Part shown: piece after piece, positions 33,112 through 42,088 of the stretch | How the letters are laid out: every line of letters begins with the position of its first letter | Numbering within the stretch: the first letter of the stretch is position 1 | Source: Amphimedon queenslandica | Taxonomy: Eukaryota; Porifera; Demospongiae; Haplosclerida; Niphatidae | Reading direction: 5' to 3' | NCBI RefSeq assembly: GCF_000090795.2 | Contig: NW_003546567.1 | Location: 74,366 to 116,453, forward strand | Length of the DNA: 42,088 nt | The notes under the pieces: generated by a model | Databases searched by the model: none | Seen by the model: only the letters and a program-made list of their open reading frames with translations | What the model was told of the DNA's origin: nothing | Position numbers and translations under genes: made by a program

Positions 33112-33370
33112 GTAGCTTCATCAACTGCTACACTTGTGACATCATTGGTGCGTGGGTGGAGGTAAATTAATTGGACTGCTCTATGGAAATTATTGTTGTG
33201 AACCACCAACTATTGTAAGAATAAAAGCATTATAATATTGATGATGGTGATAATAGATCTAAATGTATATTAAAGGTGACAATTATAGAGAAACGAAAAG
33301 GACTCGACCCATAATCTTGTGTATAATTTTGAGTGGATTGAGATTAAAACTGGATCTTTAGTGATGCATG
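33112..33370. other. Intergenic spacer
   Basis: AT-rich spacer between the second MITE and the repeat array. No feature is recognised. Confidence 0.5.
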
Positions 33371-34480
33371 TACAGGTATTCTTATGTGTAGCCAAAATTG
33401 AGTTTGTTACAAGCTTTCAAAGTTTGGTCAAAATCTTGAATTGTTATACAAAGACTTTAGCCAAATCATAAATACGGACTTGAATCTATGGCCAAATTTT
33501 GTCAAAAATGGCTAGGAGAGAATTCTCCATTTTAATAATTTTTTCTAATACATATACATGTTCTTATGTTGTGTAGAAAGTTTGAACTCATTCCGATCAA
33601 ATTTGAATTTTTTATGAATTCTTAAAGTTATTTAAAATTGGGCTCAAGACCAAAGGCTATAGCCTTTGGTCAAAAGCCAAATTTTGCCAAAAATGACTAG
33701 GAGAGAATTCTATATTTTTATAATTTTTTCTGATACATATACATGTTCTTATGTTGTGTAGAGAGTTTGAACTCATTCCGATCAAATTTGGATTTTTTAT
33801 GAATTCTTAAAGTTATTTAAAATTGGGCTCAAGACCAAAAAAGCCAAATTTTGTCAAAAAAATGACTAGGAAAGAATTCTCTATTTTATAATTTTTTCTG
33901 ATACATATACATGTTCTTATGTTGTGTAGAAAGTTTGAACTCATTCTGATCAAATTTGGATTTTTTAATGAATTTTTAAAGTTATTTCAAAAATGGGCCC
34001 GAGACCAAAGGCTATAGCCTTTGGTCAAAGCCAAATTTTGCCAAAGATGACTAGGAGAGAATTCTCTATTTTTATAATTTTTTCTGATACATATACATGT
34101 TCTTATGTTGTGTATAAAGTTTGAACTGATTTTGATCATGTTTATATTTGTTATGTTTTTTTTAATTTGCTCAATAATTGGATCAATGTCCTGTACTGTA
34201 GTACAGGGGGTTTAGCCAATTTTTGAAAAAAATAAAACAGAAAAAAATTTTCAATTTTTATAATTAAAAAAAATACATATACATGTTCTTATGTTGTGTA
34301 GAAAGTTTGAGCAAAATCCGATTAAAATTGAATTTTATATAAATTTCTAAAAGTTACTCAAAAACTGGGTCACTTCACCAAAAATGAATAAAAGAAAATT
34401 CTTCATTTTAATGATTTTTTCTGATACATATGCATGTCCTTACGTTAAATTTTGAGCTGGATTTAATATAATTTTAATTT
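33371..34480 (+). repeat. Main tandem array of the ~180-bp repeat family (about 7 copies)
   Basis: The landmark TTCTTATG (or near match) occurs at 33379, 33561, 33746, 33914, 34100, 34286 and 34437: periods 182, 185, 168, 186, 186 and 151. Shared blocks are CATATACATGTTCTTATG, TTGTGTAGAAAGTTTGAAC, CCGATCAAATTTG and AAAATGACTAGGAGAGAATTC. Two copies carry a perfect 24-bp palindrome centred on CTATAG (33648-33671, 34003-34026). A third has CCTGTACT-GT-AGTACAGG (34190-34207), and the second copy has lost it. Outer copies are the most diverged. Confidence 0.92.
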
Positions 34481-36227
34481 TTAAAACTGCTCAAATGTCT
34501 TACCAAACTACCTGTAGTGTACTATAAATTTCAAAAGGAAATTGAGTTGGAGCTTCAGGACACGTATGATAATTGACTAGTGCTGTAATTCCAGGATAAT
34601 CGTCTTTTATTATTATTATGTCAAATTAGCTAATTAGATTTGTACATGTACATGTGTATGTCTAGCTACCTACACATCCTGTGTGTTCTTAAAGATGTGG
34701 TCACTGAAAATTGCATTAGTTCATAGTAAATGTAAGTACTTTGTGTGCATTTACAAACTAAGAGTACTCTTTGACTAATTTTAGTACATGTTTGTAACAA
34801 ATTATTAATATAATTAATTTGTTTCACCAGAATTCTGTCAGACAACAAACTGGGGAAATTTGTACTACATGTTTTGGTAGTACTTGTAATGTTTTAACCA
34901 TCTGCTGCTAGGTATTGCCCTATTATTGCTTACTAGAATTTTATAAAGTTTCTCAGTATTCTTCAAACAGTTATTACTTTGTGGTTCAGCAGTATCAATA
35001 TCATGCAGTTATGTGGATGTATGTTAATTTCTTTTGATCGTTTATTTACTATAGCACCTATTGTGGGACACATGGATATATATGACCACAATTGAATACT
35101 GCTATGTGAATATCATCATACATGTGTAGTAAGCAGCTTCCACTATGCAGTTGTGTTGTGTTGTATATTTTAAAGTAACAGCAAATTTTGCTTTTGATGG
35201 CATAGATGATAGCTTATGTTTTTTTCTTTCTTTCTCTCTCTCTCCTTCCTCCTCTCTCTTTTCCTTAAATCTACTAGTATTTGGCATAAATTATTATGGT
35301 TGCTCATCTTGGAAGTTGGAACAATTGAGAACTTTTGTCCACAAAGAGTTCAGATTATATGCTAACTCCAGATTTATAATCACTAGAGACTGCAGATGAT
35401 GCTCAGGTTTGTCTTTCTTGCACGCTATGGTAATATTCTTTTAACTATAAATATGAAAGGATTCTGTTGTGATGGCTATTTGCCTTAATATGATTTATTA
35501 TAGACAGTGAGTAGAGCGACACCAAGTACTTAGCATACGCTTACTAGTATATTGTGTTTTCTATAGACTAGAGATGAGTATACCTTATTGGGCAGGCTCT
35601 TCGTATCAGCATAGAAATGATTCTCCTTTGTGATGTAGCTCATCACTTTATTTTAATAATATATGGTTATTTTAATAGGTCTCTCAATTCCCCATTTCAT
35701 TGAGCACAATGTATACCATACTGTCTATAGCAATTCTACATAATTGTCTTGTGTTATTCCTAATGCACACTTTTATTATGAAATAAGTAACACTTTGAGC
35801 ATATAAACATTAAGTAAATCTTTATAAATGAGAGTTTGTGTCGGTCTGGTTCCCATGCTCTTTTAACACTTATATTACTCTGTTGATTGGTTTGTAGTAA
35901 AATGTCACTGGTGTTTAATTAAGACATAATTGTAATCTTTGTTATCAGATTTAGTGGCATGTGCATAAAGTTCTTATTATAATCATTTGCTAAAAACAGG
36001 GTGAAATTAAATTTGCTCTATAAATACATTAAACAGTAGGACTGTGTATGCATGCACGTTCTACTTGAGTGACCATTATTAGAATGGAATGTAATTAGAC
36101 TTAGACTATGCCACCTGTATAATTTTCTGAAACCTCTGAAGGTATTGTCATACCCACACAAATTTTTGGCTATAAACTGGAGATGTATTGCAAGATTTAG
36201 CTACCTATACACTCAGTCAGCTCACAG
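34481..36227. other. Intergenic region upstream of the mucin-like gene
   Basis: 1.7 kb of AT-rich sequence with one GTACATGTACATG run (34642-34654) and a CT-rich stretch (35229-35261). Short open frames here have no recognisable composition or neighbours. I see no supported gene. Confidence 0.5.
36171..36176 (+). promoter_or_regulatory. TATA-like element of the mucin-like gene
   Basis: TATAAA, 57 bp upstream of ATG 36228, with a CTCAGTCAGCTCAC stretch between them. The arrangement resembles that before the beta-helix gene (TATA then repeated CAGTC). Assigned by position only. Confidence 0.4.
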
Positions 36228-39200
36228 ATGAATTTTCTGTTATTTCTACTGGGGGCCACTCTTTTTCAGTTGTGTTTAGGGGAAGAAGAGAACAATGATA
36301 TATATGGCATTGCCTATAATTCTGATGATCTCATAGATGGCTACAGCAAAACTATTGCTACATCTTTCTTTCTCTATACATCAATTTCACCAACAGACTT
36401 TATTGCCAACCTTGAGCCAACAACTGTTTACAGCCATGAAACAGGTCATAGTAGCTTGAGTTCATTTGCACCTGCTTCTTCATCATATCAGTCTTTAACT
36501 GGCTCGCTCTCTCCTACTGAATTGCTTCATGATGTCAGTACAGCAAAGCTATCATCATTTACAACCAGCACAAGCTCGGGAGATATCTCATTAGTTGCAG
36601 CTACAGATTCACCATCTTATGTGCAGTCAATGCTGGTAAAGTCAAGCTCACCTAGCACCGAACCAATCTTTCCATCAAGTGTTGATTTAGCTCAGCTAGA
36701 AGCACAAAGTAGCACTAAATCAATGCAAGCATATTCAGCTTCACAAAGAAGTGAATCAAATTTAGCATCAACAGCCTTGGTAAGTGCTAGATCAACTCAG
36801 TCACTAGATCTATCAGCATCCCCAATTTTTGAAGTAACTCAATCAGTTTCAGCTGTGATAACAACAGAATCAACTCAATTAGGCCTGCCAAGTCCTGAAT
36901 CAACACATAGTGCTACTTCAGTTATTACTGAATCAACAGAAACATTTTTAGTTTCGTCAATTACTCAGTCATCACAACTACTTTCAGCCTCACAAAGTAG
37001 TGAATCATATTCCCTTATTTCAACTATGCCAATCACTAAATCAACGCAATTGATATCAATTTCACTAAGTCATAACTTATCTCAATCAACTTTAATTTTT
37101 GCAACTGTATCATCTCAATTTATTTTAGCATCATCAATCGCTGAATTTCCTTTGCCTACTGAATCAACACGAGTCATACTAGCCTCGTCAGTTGTTCAAT
37201 TGACGCAATCAATTTTAGCTTCAGCAAATACCAAATTAACTCAAACAATGTCAGCTTTATCACATGCTGACACATCTCAATTTATTTCAAATTATCCAAT
37301 CACTCAATCAATTTCATTAGCTTCACCAAGTGTTGAATTAACTCAGTCATCAGAAATTACAGAGTCATTTACAAGTTCACCAATCAATGAGTCACATTAT
37401 GTAATATCAACCTCACCAAGTGTTCAATTAACACAACTTAGTTCAGGCTCGTTAATTATTAAATCAACTCAATTATTATCAGCTTCAGCAATTATTGAAA
37501 CAAGTCGATCAATTTCTGATTCACCAATCACTACATTAACTCAATCAAATTCACCTCTGCCAAGTACTGCATTAGTTTCAGGTTTGCCAAGTACTGAATT
37601 AATTTTACCTTCACAAAGTATTGAATCAACACAATTAATTTCTGCTTCACCAAGTTCTATGTCATCTCAATTTGTTTCAGCTTTGCTAATCACTAAATCA
37701 ACTCAATTAACATTTGCTTTTTCTACTGAATCATCTCCAAGTGTAGAACTAACACAATCTATTTCACCATCTGAATCAACAAAATTCATATCAGTTGTTA
37801 AATCAACCCAATCAATTTCAACTTTACTAATGACCAAATCAGTATCAGCCTTGCCAAGTGTTGAAGTAACTCAATCAATTATAACTTTATCAATAACTGG
37901 ATTGACCCAAACAACTTCGACAGTTACAGAATCAACTCGAACGATTTCTGCAACACCAACTTTGTTGATCAATGAATCAACACAATCAATGTCAGCACCA
38001 CCATGTGTTGAGTTAACTCAATCAATTTTAAATTTACCAATCACTGAATTAACTCAAATATTATCAGCTTCGGCATATGCTGAATCAACTCCATCAATTT
38101 CTGCTTCAACAAGTGCAGAAATATTTTTAACTTCGTCAATCACTAAATCAGCACAATCAATATCAGCCTCACCAAGTGTTCAATTAGTTTCAGGTTTGCC
38201 AAGTACTGAATTAATTTTACCTTCACAAAGTATATTAACACAATCAATTTCTGCTTCAACAAGCATTGAATCAACTCAATCAATTTCTACTTCACCAAGT
38301 GTTGAATCAACTCGATCAACTTCTGCTTCAACAATTACTGAATCAATTCAATCAACTTCTGGTTCAATAAAAACTGAATTGAGTCAATCAATTTCTGCTT
38401 CAGAAAGTGTTGAATCAACTCAATCAATTTCTGCTTCAGAAAGTGTTCAATCAACTCAATCAATTTCTGCTTTAACAAAAACTGAATTGAGTCAATCAAT
38501 TTCTGCTTCGCCAAGCATTGAATCAACTCAATCATATCCTGCTTCACCAAGTGTTGAATCAACTCAATCAACTTCTGCTTCACAAAATGTTGAATCAACT
38601 CAATCCTTTTCTGCTTCAACAAATGCTGAATTAACACCAAGTGTTAAATCAACTCAATTATTTTCTGCTTCAGAAAGTGTTACAACTCAATCAATTTCTG
38701 CTTCACCTAGTGTTGAAACAACTAAATCAATTTCTGATTCAGAAACTGTTGAATCAACTCAATCATTTTCTGCTTCAACAAATACTGAATTGAGTCAATC
38801 AATTTTTGCTTCACCAAGAATTGAATCAACTCAATCATATTCTGCTTCACCAAATGTCGAATCCACTGAAACAACTTCTGCTTCAACAAAAACTCAATTG
38901 ACTCAATCAATTTTTGATTCACCAAGTGTTGAATCAACTCAATCAATTTCTGCTTCACAAAGCATTGAATCTACTCAATCATTTTCTGCTTCAATAAATA
39001 CTGAATTAACACCTAGTGTTAAATCAACTCAATCAATTTTTGCTTCACCAAGCATTGAATCAACTCAATCATTTTCTGCTTCAACAAATACTGAATTGAG
39101 TCAATCAATTCCTGCTTCACCAAGCATTGAATCAACTCAATCATTTTCTGCTTCACCAAGTGTTGAATCAATTCAATCATATTCTGCTTCACCAAGTGTT

Positions 39201-42088
39201 GAATTAACTCCATCAATTTATGCTTCACCAAGCATTAAATTAACTCAATCATTTTCTGCTTCACCAAGTGTTGAATCAACTGAATCATTTTCTACTTCGC
39301 CAAGCATTGAATCAATTCAATCAACTTCTGCTTCAACAAATACTCAATTGACTCAATCAATTTTTGCTTCACCAAGTGTTGAATCAACTCAATCATTTTC
39401 TGCTTCAACAAATACTGATTTGAGTCAATCAATTCCTGCTTCACCAAGCGTTGAATCAACTCAATCATATTCTGCTTCACCAAGTGTTGAATCAACTCCA
39501 TCAATTTATGCTTCACCAAGCATTGAATCAACTCAATCATACTCTGCTTCACCAAGTGTTGAATCAACTCAATCACCTTCTGCTTCAACAAATACTCAAT
39601 TGACTCAATCAATTTTTGCTTCACCAAGTGTTGAATCAACTCAATCATATTCTACTTCACCAAGTGTTGAATCAACTCAATCAACTTCTGCTTCAACAAA
39701 TACTGAATTGACTCAATCAATTCCTGCTTCACATAGCATTGAATCAACTCAATCATTTTCTGCTGCAATAGATACAGAATTAACACCTAGTGTTAAATCA
39801 ACTCAATCAATTTTTGCTTCACAAAGTGTTGAATCAACTCAATCATTTTATGCTTCAACAAATACTAAATTGAGTCAATCAATTCCTGCTTCACCAAGCA
39901 TTGAATCAACTCAATCATATTCTGCTTCACCAAGTGTTGAATCAACTCCATCAATTTATGCTTCACCAAGCATTAAATCAACTCAATCATATTCTGCTTC
40001 ACCAAGTGTTGAATCAACTCAATCAATTCATGCTTCACCAATCATAAAATCAACTCAATCATTTTCTGCTTCACCTAATGTTGAATCAACTCAATCAATT
40101 GCTGCTTCACCAAGCATTGAATCAACTCAATCAATTTCTGCTTCAACAAGCATTGAACCAAATCAATCATTTCCTGCTTCACCAAATGTTGAATCAACTC
40201 CATCAATTCATGCTTCACCAAATGTTGAATCAACTCCATCAATTCATGCTTCACCAAGCATTAAATCAACTCAATCATTTTCTGCTTCACCAAGTGTTAA
40301 ATCAACTGAATCATTTTCATCTTCAGCAAGTGTTGAATCAACTCAATCAACTTCTGCTTCAACAAATACTCAATTGACTCAATCACCTTCTGCTTCAACA
40401 AATACTCAATCAACTCAATCATTTTCTGCTTCACCAAGCATTGAATCAACTCAATCATATTCTGCTTCACCAAGTGTTGAATCAACTCAATCAACTTCTG
40501 CTTCAACAAATACTGAATTGACTCAATCAATTCCTGCTTCACATAGCATTGAATCAACTCAATCATTTTCTGCTGCAATAGATACAGAATTAACACCTAG
40601 TGTTAAATCAACTCAATCAATTTTTGCTTCACAAAGTGTTGAATCAACTCAATCATTTTATGCTTCAACAAATACTGAATTGAGTCAATCAATTCCTGCT
40701 TCACCAAGCATTGAATCGACTCAATCATATTCTGCTTCACCAAATGTTGAATCAACTCCATCAATTTATGCTTCACCAAGCATTAAATCAACTCAATCAT
40801 ATTCTGCTTCACCAAGTGTTGAATCAACTCAATCAATTCATGCTTCACCAATCATTAAATCAACTCAATCATTTTCTGCTTCACCTAATGTTGAATCAAC
40901 TCAATCAATTGCTGCTTCACCAAGCATTGAACCAACTCAATCATTTTCTGCTTCACCAAGTGTTGAATCAACTGAATCATTTTCATCTTCAGCAAGTGTT
41001 GAATCAACTCAATCAACTTCTGCTTCAACAAATACTCAATTGACTCAATCAATTTCTGCTTCATCAAGCATTGAATCAACTCAATCATTTTCTGCTTCAA
41101 CAAATACTGAATTGAGTCAATCAATTCCTGCTTCACCAAGCATTGAATCAACTCAATCATATTCTGCTTCACCAAGTGTTGAATCAACTCCATCAATTTA
41201 TGCTTCACCAAGCATTAAATCAACTCAATCATTTTCTTCTTCACCAAGCATTGAATCAACTCAATCATATTCTGCTTCACCAAGTGTTGAATCAACTCAA
41301 TCAACTTCTGCTTCAACAAATACTGAATTGACTAAATCAATTTCTTCTTCACCAAGCATTGAATCAACTCAATCATTTTCTGCTTCACCAAGTGTTGAAT
41401 CAACTCAATCATATTCTGCTTCACCAAGTGTTGAATCAACTCAATCATATTCTGCTTCACCAAGCATTGAACCAATCCAATCATTTTCTACTTCGCCAAG
41501 CATTGAATCAATTCAATCAACTTCTGCTTCAACAAATACTCAATTGACTCAATCAATTTTTGCTTCACCAAGTGTTGAATCAACTCAATCATTTTCTGCT
41601 TCAACAAATACTGATTTGAGTCAATCAATTCCTGCTTCACCAAGCGTTGAATCAACTCAATCATATTCTGCTTCACCAAATGTTGAATCAACTCCATCAA
41701 TTTATGCTTCACCAAGCATTGAATCAGCTCAATCATACTCTGCTTCACCAAGTGTTGAATCAACTCAATCACCTTCTGCTTCAACAAATACTCAATTGAC
41801 TCAATCAATTTTTGCTTCACCAAGTGTTGAATCAACTCAATCATATTCTACTTCACCAAGTGTTGAATCAACTCAATCAACTTCTGCTTCAACAAATACT
41901 GAATTGACTCAATCAATTCCTGCTTCACATAGCATTGAATCAACTCAATCATTTTCTGCTGCAATAGATACAGAATTAACAACTAGTGTTAAATCAACTC
42001 AATCAATTTTTGCTTCACAAAGTGTTGAATCAACTCAATCATTTTATGCTTCAACAAATACTAAATTGAGTCAATCAATTCCTGCTCA
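36228..42088 (+). CDS. Giant Ser/Thr-rich tandem-repeat (mucin-like) secreted or surface protein, partial
   Basis: One frame stays open from ATG 36228 to the window end, 1953 codons, with no stop and no visible intron. Residues 1-18 (MNFLLFLLGATLFQLCLG) look like a signal peptide. A non-repetitive acidic and Ser-rich part follows to about residue 180. Then come degenerate Ser/Thr/Gln segments, and from about residue 680 a regular 12-residue repeat with consensus S-x-S-A-S-P-S-V-E-S-T-Q. Ser and Thr make up about half of it; Cys is almost absent (one in the signal region and one near 38005). This composition suggests dense O-glycosylation, as in mucins or adhesins. No C-terminal anchor can be seen because the gene leaves the window. 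A CTCTTTTTCAG at 36260-36270 could be a splice acceptor, so an alternative first exon is possible. The exact biological role is unknown. Confidence 0.85.
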   Translation, partial: MNFLLFLLGATLFQLCLGEEENNDIYGIAYNSDDLIDGYSKTIATSFFLYTSISPTDFIANLEPTTVYSHETGHSSLSSFAPASSSYQSLTGSLSPTELLHDVSTAKLSSFTTSTSSGDISLVAATDSPSYVQSMLVKSSSPSTEPIFPSSVDLAQLEAQSSTKSMQAYSASQRSESNLASTALVSARSTQSLDLSASPIFEVTQSVSAVITTESTQLGLPSPESTHSATSVITESTETFLVSSITQSSQLLSASQSSESYSLISTMPITKSTQLISISLSHNLSQSTLIFATVSSQFILASSIAEFPLPTESTRVILASSVVQLTQSILASANTKLTQTMSALSHADTSQFISNYPITQSISLASPSVELTQSSEITESFTSSPINESHYVISTSPSVQLTQLSSGSLIIKSTQLLSASAIIETSRSISDSPITTLTQSNSPLPSTALVSGLPSTELILPSQSIESTQLISASPSSMSSQFVSALLITKSTQLTFAFSTESSPSVELTQSISPSESTKFISVVKSTQSISTLLMTKSVSALPSVEVTQSIITLSITGLTQTTSTVTESTRTISATPTLLINESTQSMSAPPCVELTQSILNLPITELTQILSASAYAESTPSISASTSAEIFLTSSITKSAQSISASPSVQLVSGLPSTELILPSQSILTQSISASTSIESTQSISTSPSVESTRSTSASTITESIQSTSGSIKTELSQSISASESVESTQSISASESVQSTQSISALTKTELSQSISASPSIESTQSYPASPSVESTQSTSASQNVESTQSFSASTNAELTPSVKSTQLFSASESVTTQSISASPSVETTKSISDSETVESTQSFSASTNTELSQSIFASPRIESTQSYSASPNVESTETTSASTKTQLTQSIFDSPSVESTQSISASQSIESTQSFSASINTELTPSVKSTQSIFASPSIESTQSFSASTNTELSQSIPASPSIESTQSFSASPSVESIQSYSASPSVELTPSIYASPSIKLTQSFSASPSVESTESFSTSPSIESIQSTSASTNTQLTQSIFASPSVESTQSFSASTNTDLSQSIPASPSVESTQSYSASPSVESTPSIYASPSIESTQSYSASPSVESTQSPSASTNTQLTQSIFASPSVESTQSYSTSPSVESTQSTSASTNTELTQSIPASHSIESTQSFSAAIDTELTPSVKSTQSIFASQSVESTQSFYASTNTKLSQSIPASPSIESTQSYSASPSVESTPSIYASPSIKSTQSYSASPSVESTQSIHASPIIKSTQSFSASPNVESTQSIAASPSIESTQSISASTSIEPNQSFPASPNVESTPSIHASPNVESTPSIHASPSIKSTQSFSASPSVKSTESFSSSASVESTQSTSASTNTQLTQSPSASTNTQSTQSFSASPSIESTQSYSASPSVESTQSTSASTNTELTQSIPASHSIESTQSFSAAIDTELTPSVKSTQSIFASQSVESTQSFYASTNTELSQSIPASPSIESTQSYSASPNVESTPSIYASPSIKSTQSYSASPSVESTQSIHASPIIKSTQSFSASPNVESTQSIAASPSIEPTQSFSASPSVESTESFSSSASVESTQSTSASTNTQLTQSISASSSIESTQSFSASTNTELSQSIPASPSIESTQSYSASPSVESTPSIYASPSIKSTQSFSSSPSIESTQSYSASPSVESTQSTSASTNTELTKSISSSPSIESTQSFSASPSVESTQSYSASPSVESTQSYSASPSIEPIQSFSTSPSIESIQSTSASTNTQLTQSIFASPSVESTQSFSASTNTDLSQSIPASPSVESTQSYSASPNVESTPSIYASPSIESAQSYSASPSVESTQSPSASTNTQLTQSIFASPSVESTQSYSTSPSVESTQSTSASTNTELTQSIPASHSIESTQSFSAAIDTELTTSVKSTQSIFASQSVESTQSFYASTNTKLSQSIPA
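38226..42088 (+). repeat. 36-bp coding minisatellite with higher-order duplications
   Basis: The unit reads TCAACTCAATCAATTTCTGC then TTCACCAAGTGTTGAA with small variants. Indels are multiples of three. Two larger blocks are copied inside it: about 39630-40115 reappears 810 bp on (40440-40925), and 39292-39886 reappears 2196 bp on (41488-42082). 2196 is exactly 61 units; 810 is 22.5 units. The variants TGCTGCAATAGATACAGAAT at 39761, 40571 and 41957 mark the copies. Confidence 0.93.

Noticed and set aside
35145-35399. 84-codon plus-strand open frame before the mucin-like gene
   Set aside because: Phe/Ser/Leu-rich centre comes from a CT tract; no start context, splice partner or homology that I recognise.
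40078-41547. Plus-strand LNQLNHFLLHQ repeat proteins
   Set aside because: Shifted-frame shadow of the same repeat, with stops between pieces and no start context.
38335-41844. Minus-strand Lys/Gln/Leu/Ile repeat proteins (KQKLIELIQHLV type)
   Set aside because: They are antisense readings of the 36-bp repeat, broken into pieces of at most about 118 codons, whereas the plus S/T frame is continuous for 1953 codons.
38226-42088. CRISPR array
   Set aside because: Repeats are contiguous coding units without unique spacers, and the window is eukaryotic.

Overview
The window looks like nuclear DNA from an early-branching animal, most likely a demosponge. Amphimedon queenslandica is my first guess, but that is recollection of its genome style and not a search result. 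Supporting signs are a MEF2 gene and a scribbler/ZNF609-type gene (both animal regulators), many very short introns (about 50-170 bp) with canonical GT/AG ends, AT-rich spacers, and dense short palindromic ACATGT/GTACAT runs that stay in introns and spacers.

Layout, left to right. The last exon of a sulfatase-like gene (+) ends at 136. A MEF2 transcription factor (-) occupies 392-3490 in six coding exons. It lies head to head with a WD-repeat protein (+, 3845-6288, ten exons) that has two Cys/His modules at its N terminus; a roughly 350 bp interval separates the two starts. A tandem 178-bp repeat fills 6431-7057. A long gene (-, 7367-19165 coding, noncoding first exon near 21922) encodes a scribbler/ZNF608/ZNF609-type nuclear protein with kilobase introns full of microsatellites. 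It is again head to head, across a promoter rich in NRF1- and E2F-like sites, with the large subunit of chromatin assembly factor 1 (CHAF1A, +, 22602-27172).

From 27.2 kb the character changes. Spacer repeats and two short inverted-repeat elements with TA target duplications surround two genes with no visible intron and TATA-like promoters. One encodes a beta-helix-type ectodomain on a multi-pass membrane protein (28818-32129). The other is a giant Ser/Thr-rich, mucin-like secreted or surface protein that starts at 36228 and runs off the window edge in one open frame of at least 1953 codons. Most of that second gene is a 36-bp (12-residue) repeat with higher-order duplications; its other open frames are fragmented shadows. 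A tRNA-like sequence lies at 32618-32689.

Together the left 27 kb is a dense block of nuclear regulators (MEF2, ZNF609-like, CAF-1) in divergent pairs, and the right 15 kb is a repeat-rich surface-protein region. The most unusual points are the giant repeat protein, a roughly 180-bp dispersed repeat family with a palindrome whose two arms change together, a mobile element with its empty site preserved in a neighbouring repeat copy, a CAF-1 large subunit without a recognisable winged-helix end, and a ZNF609 relative without its zinc finger.
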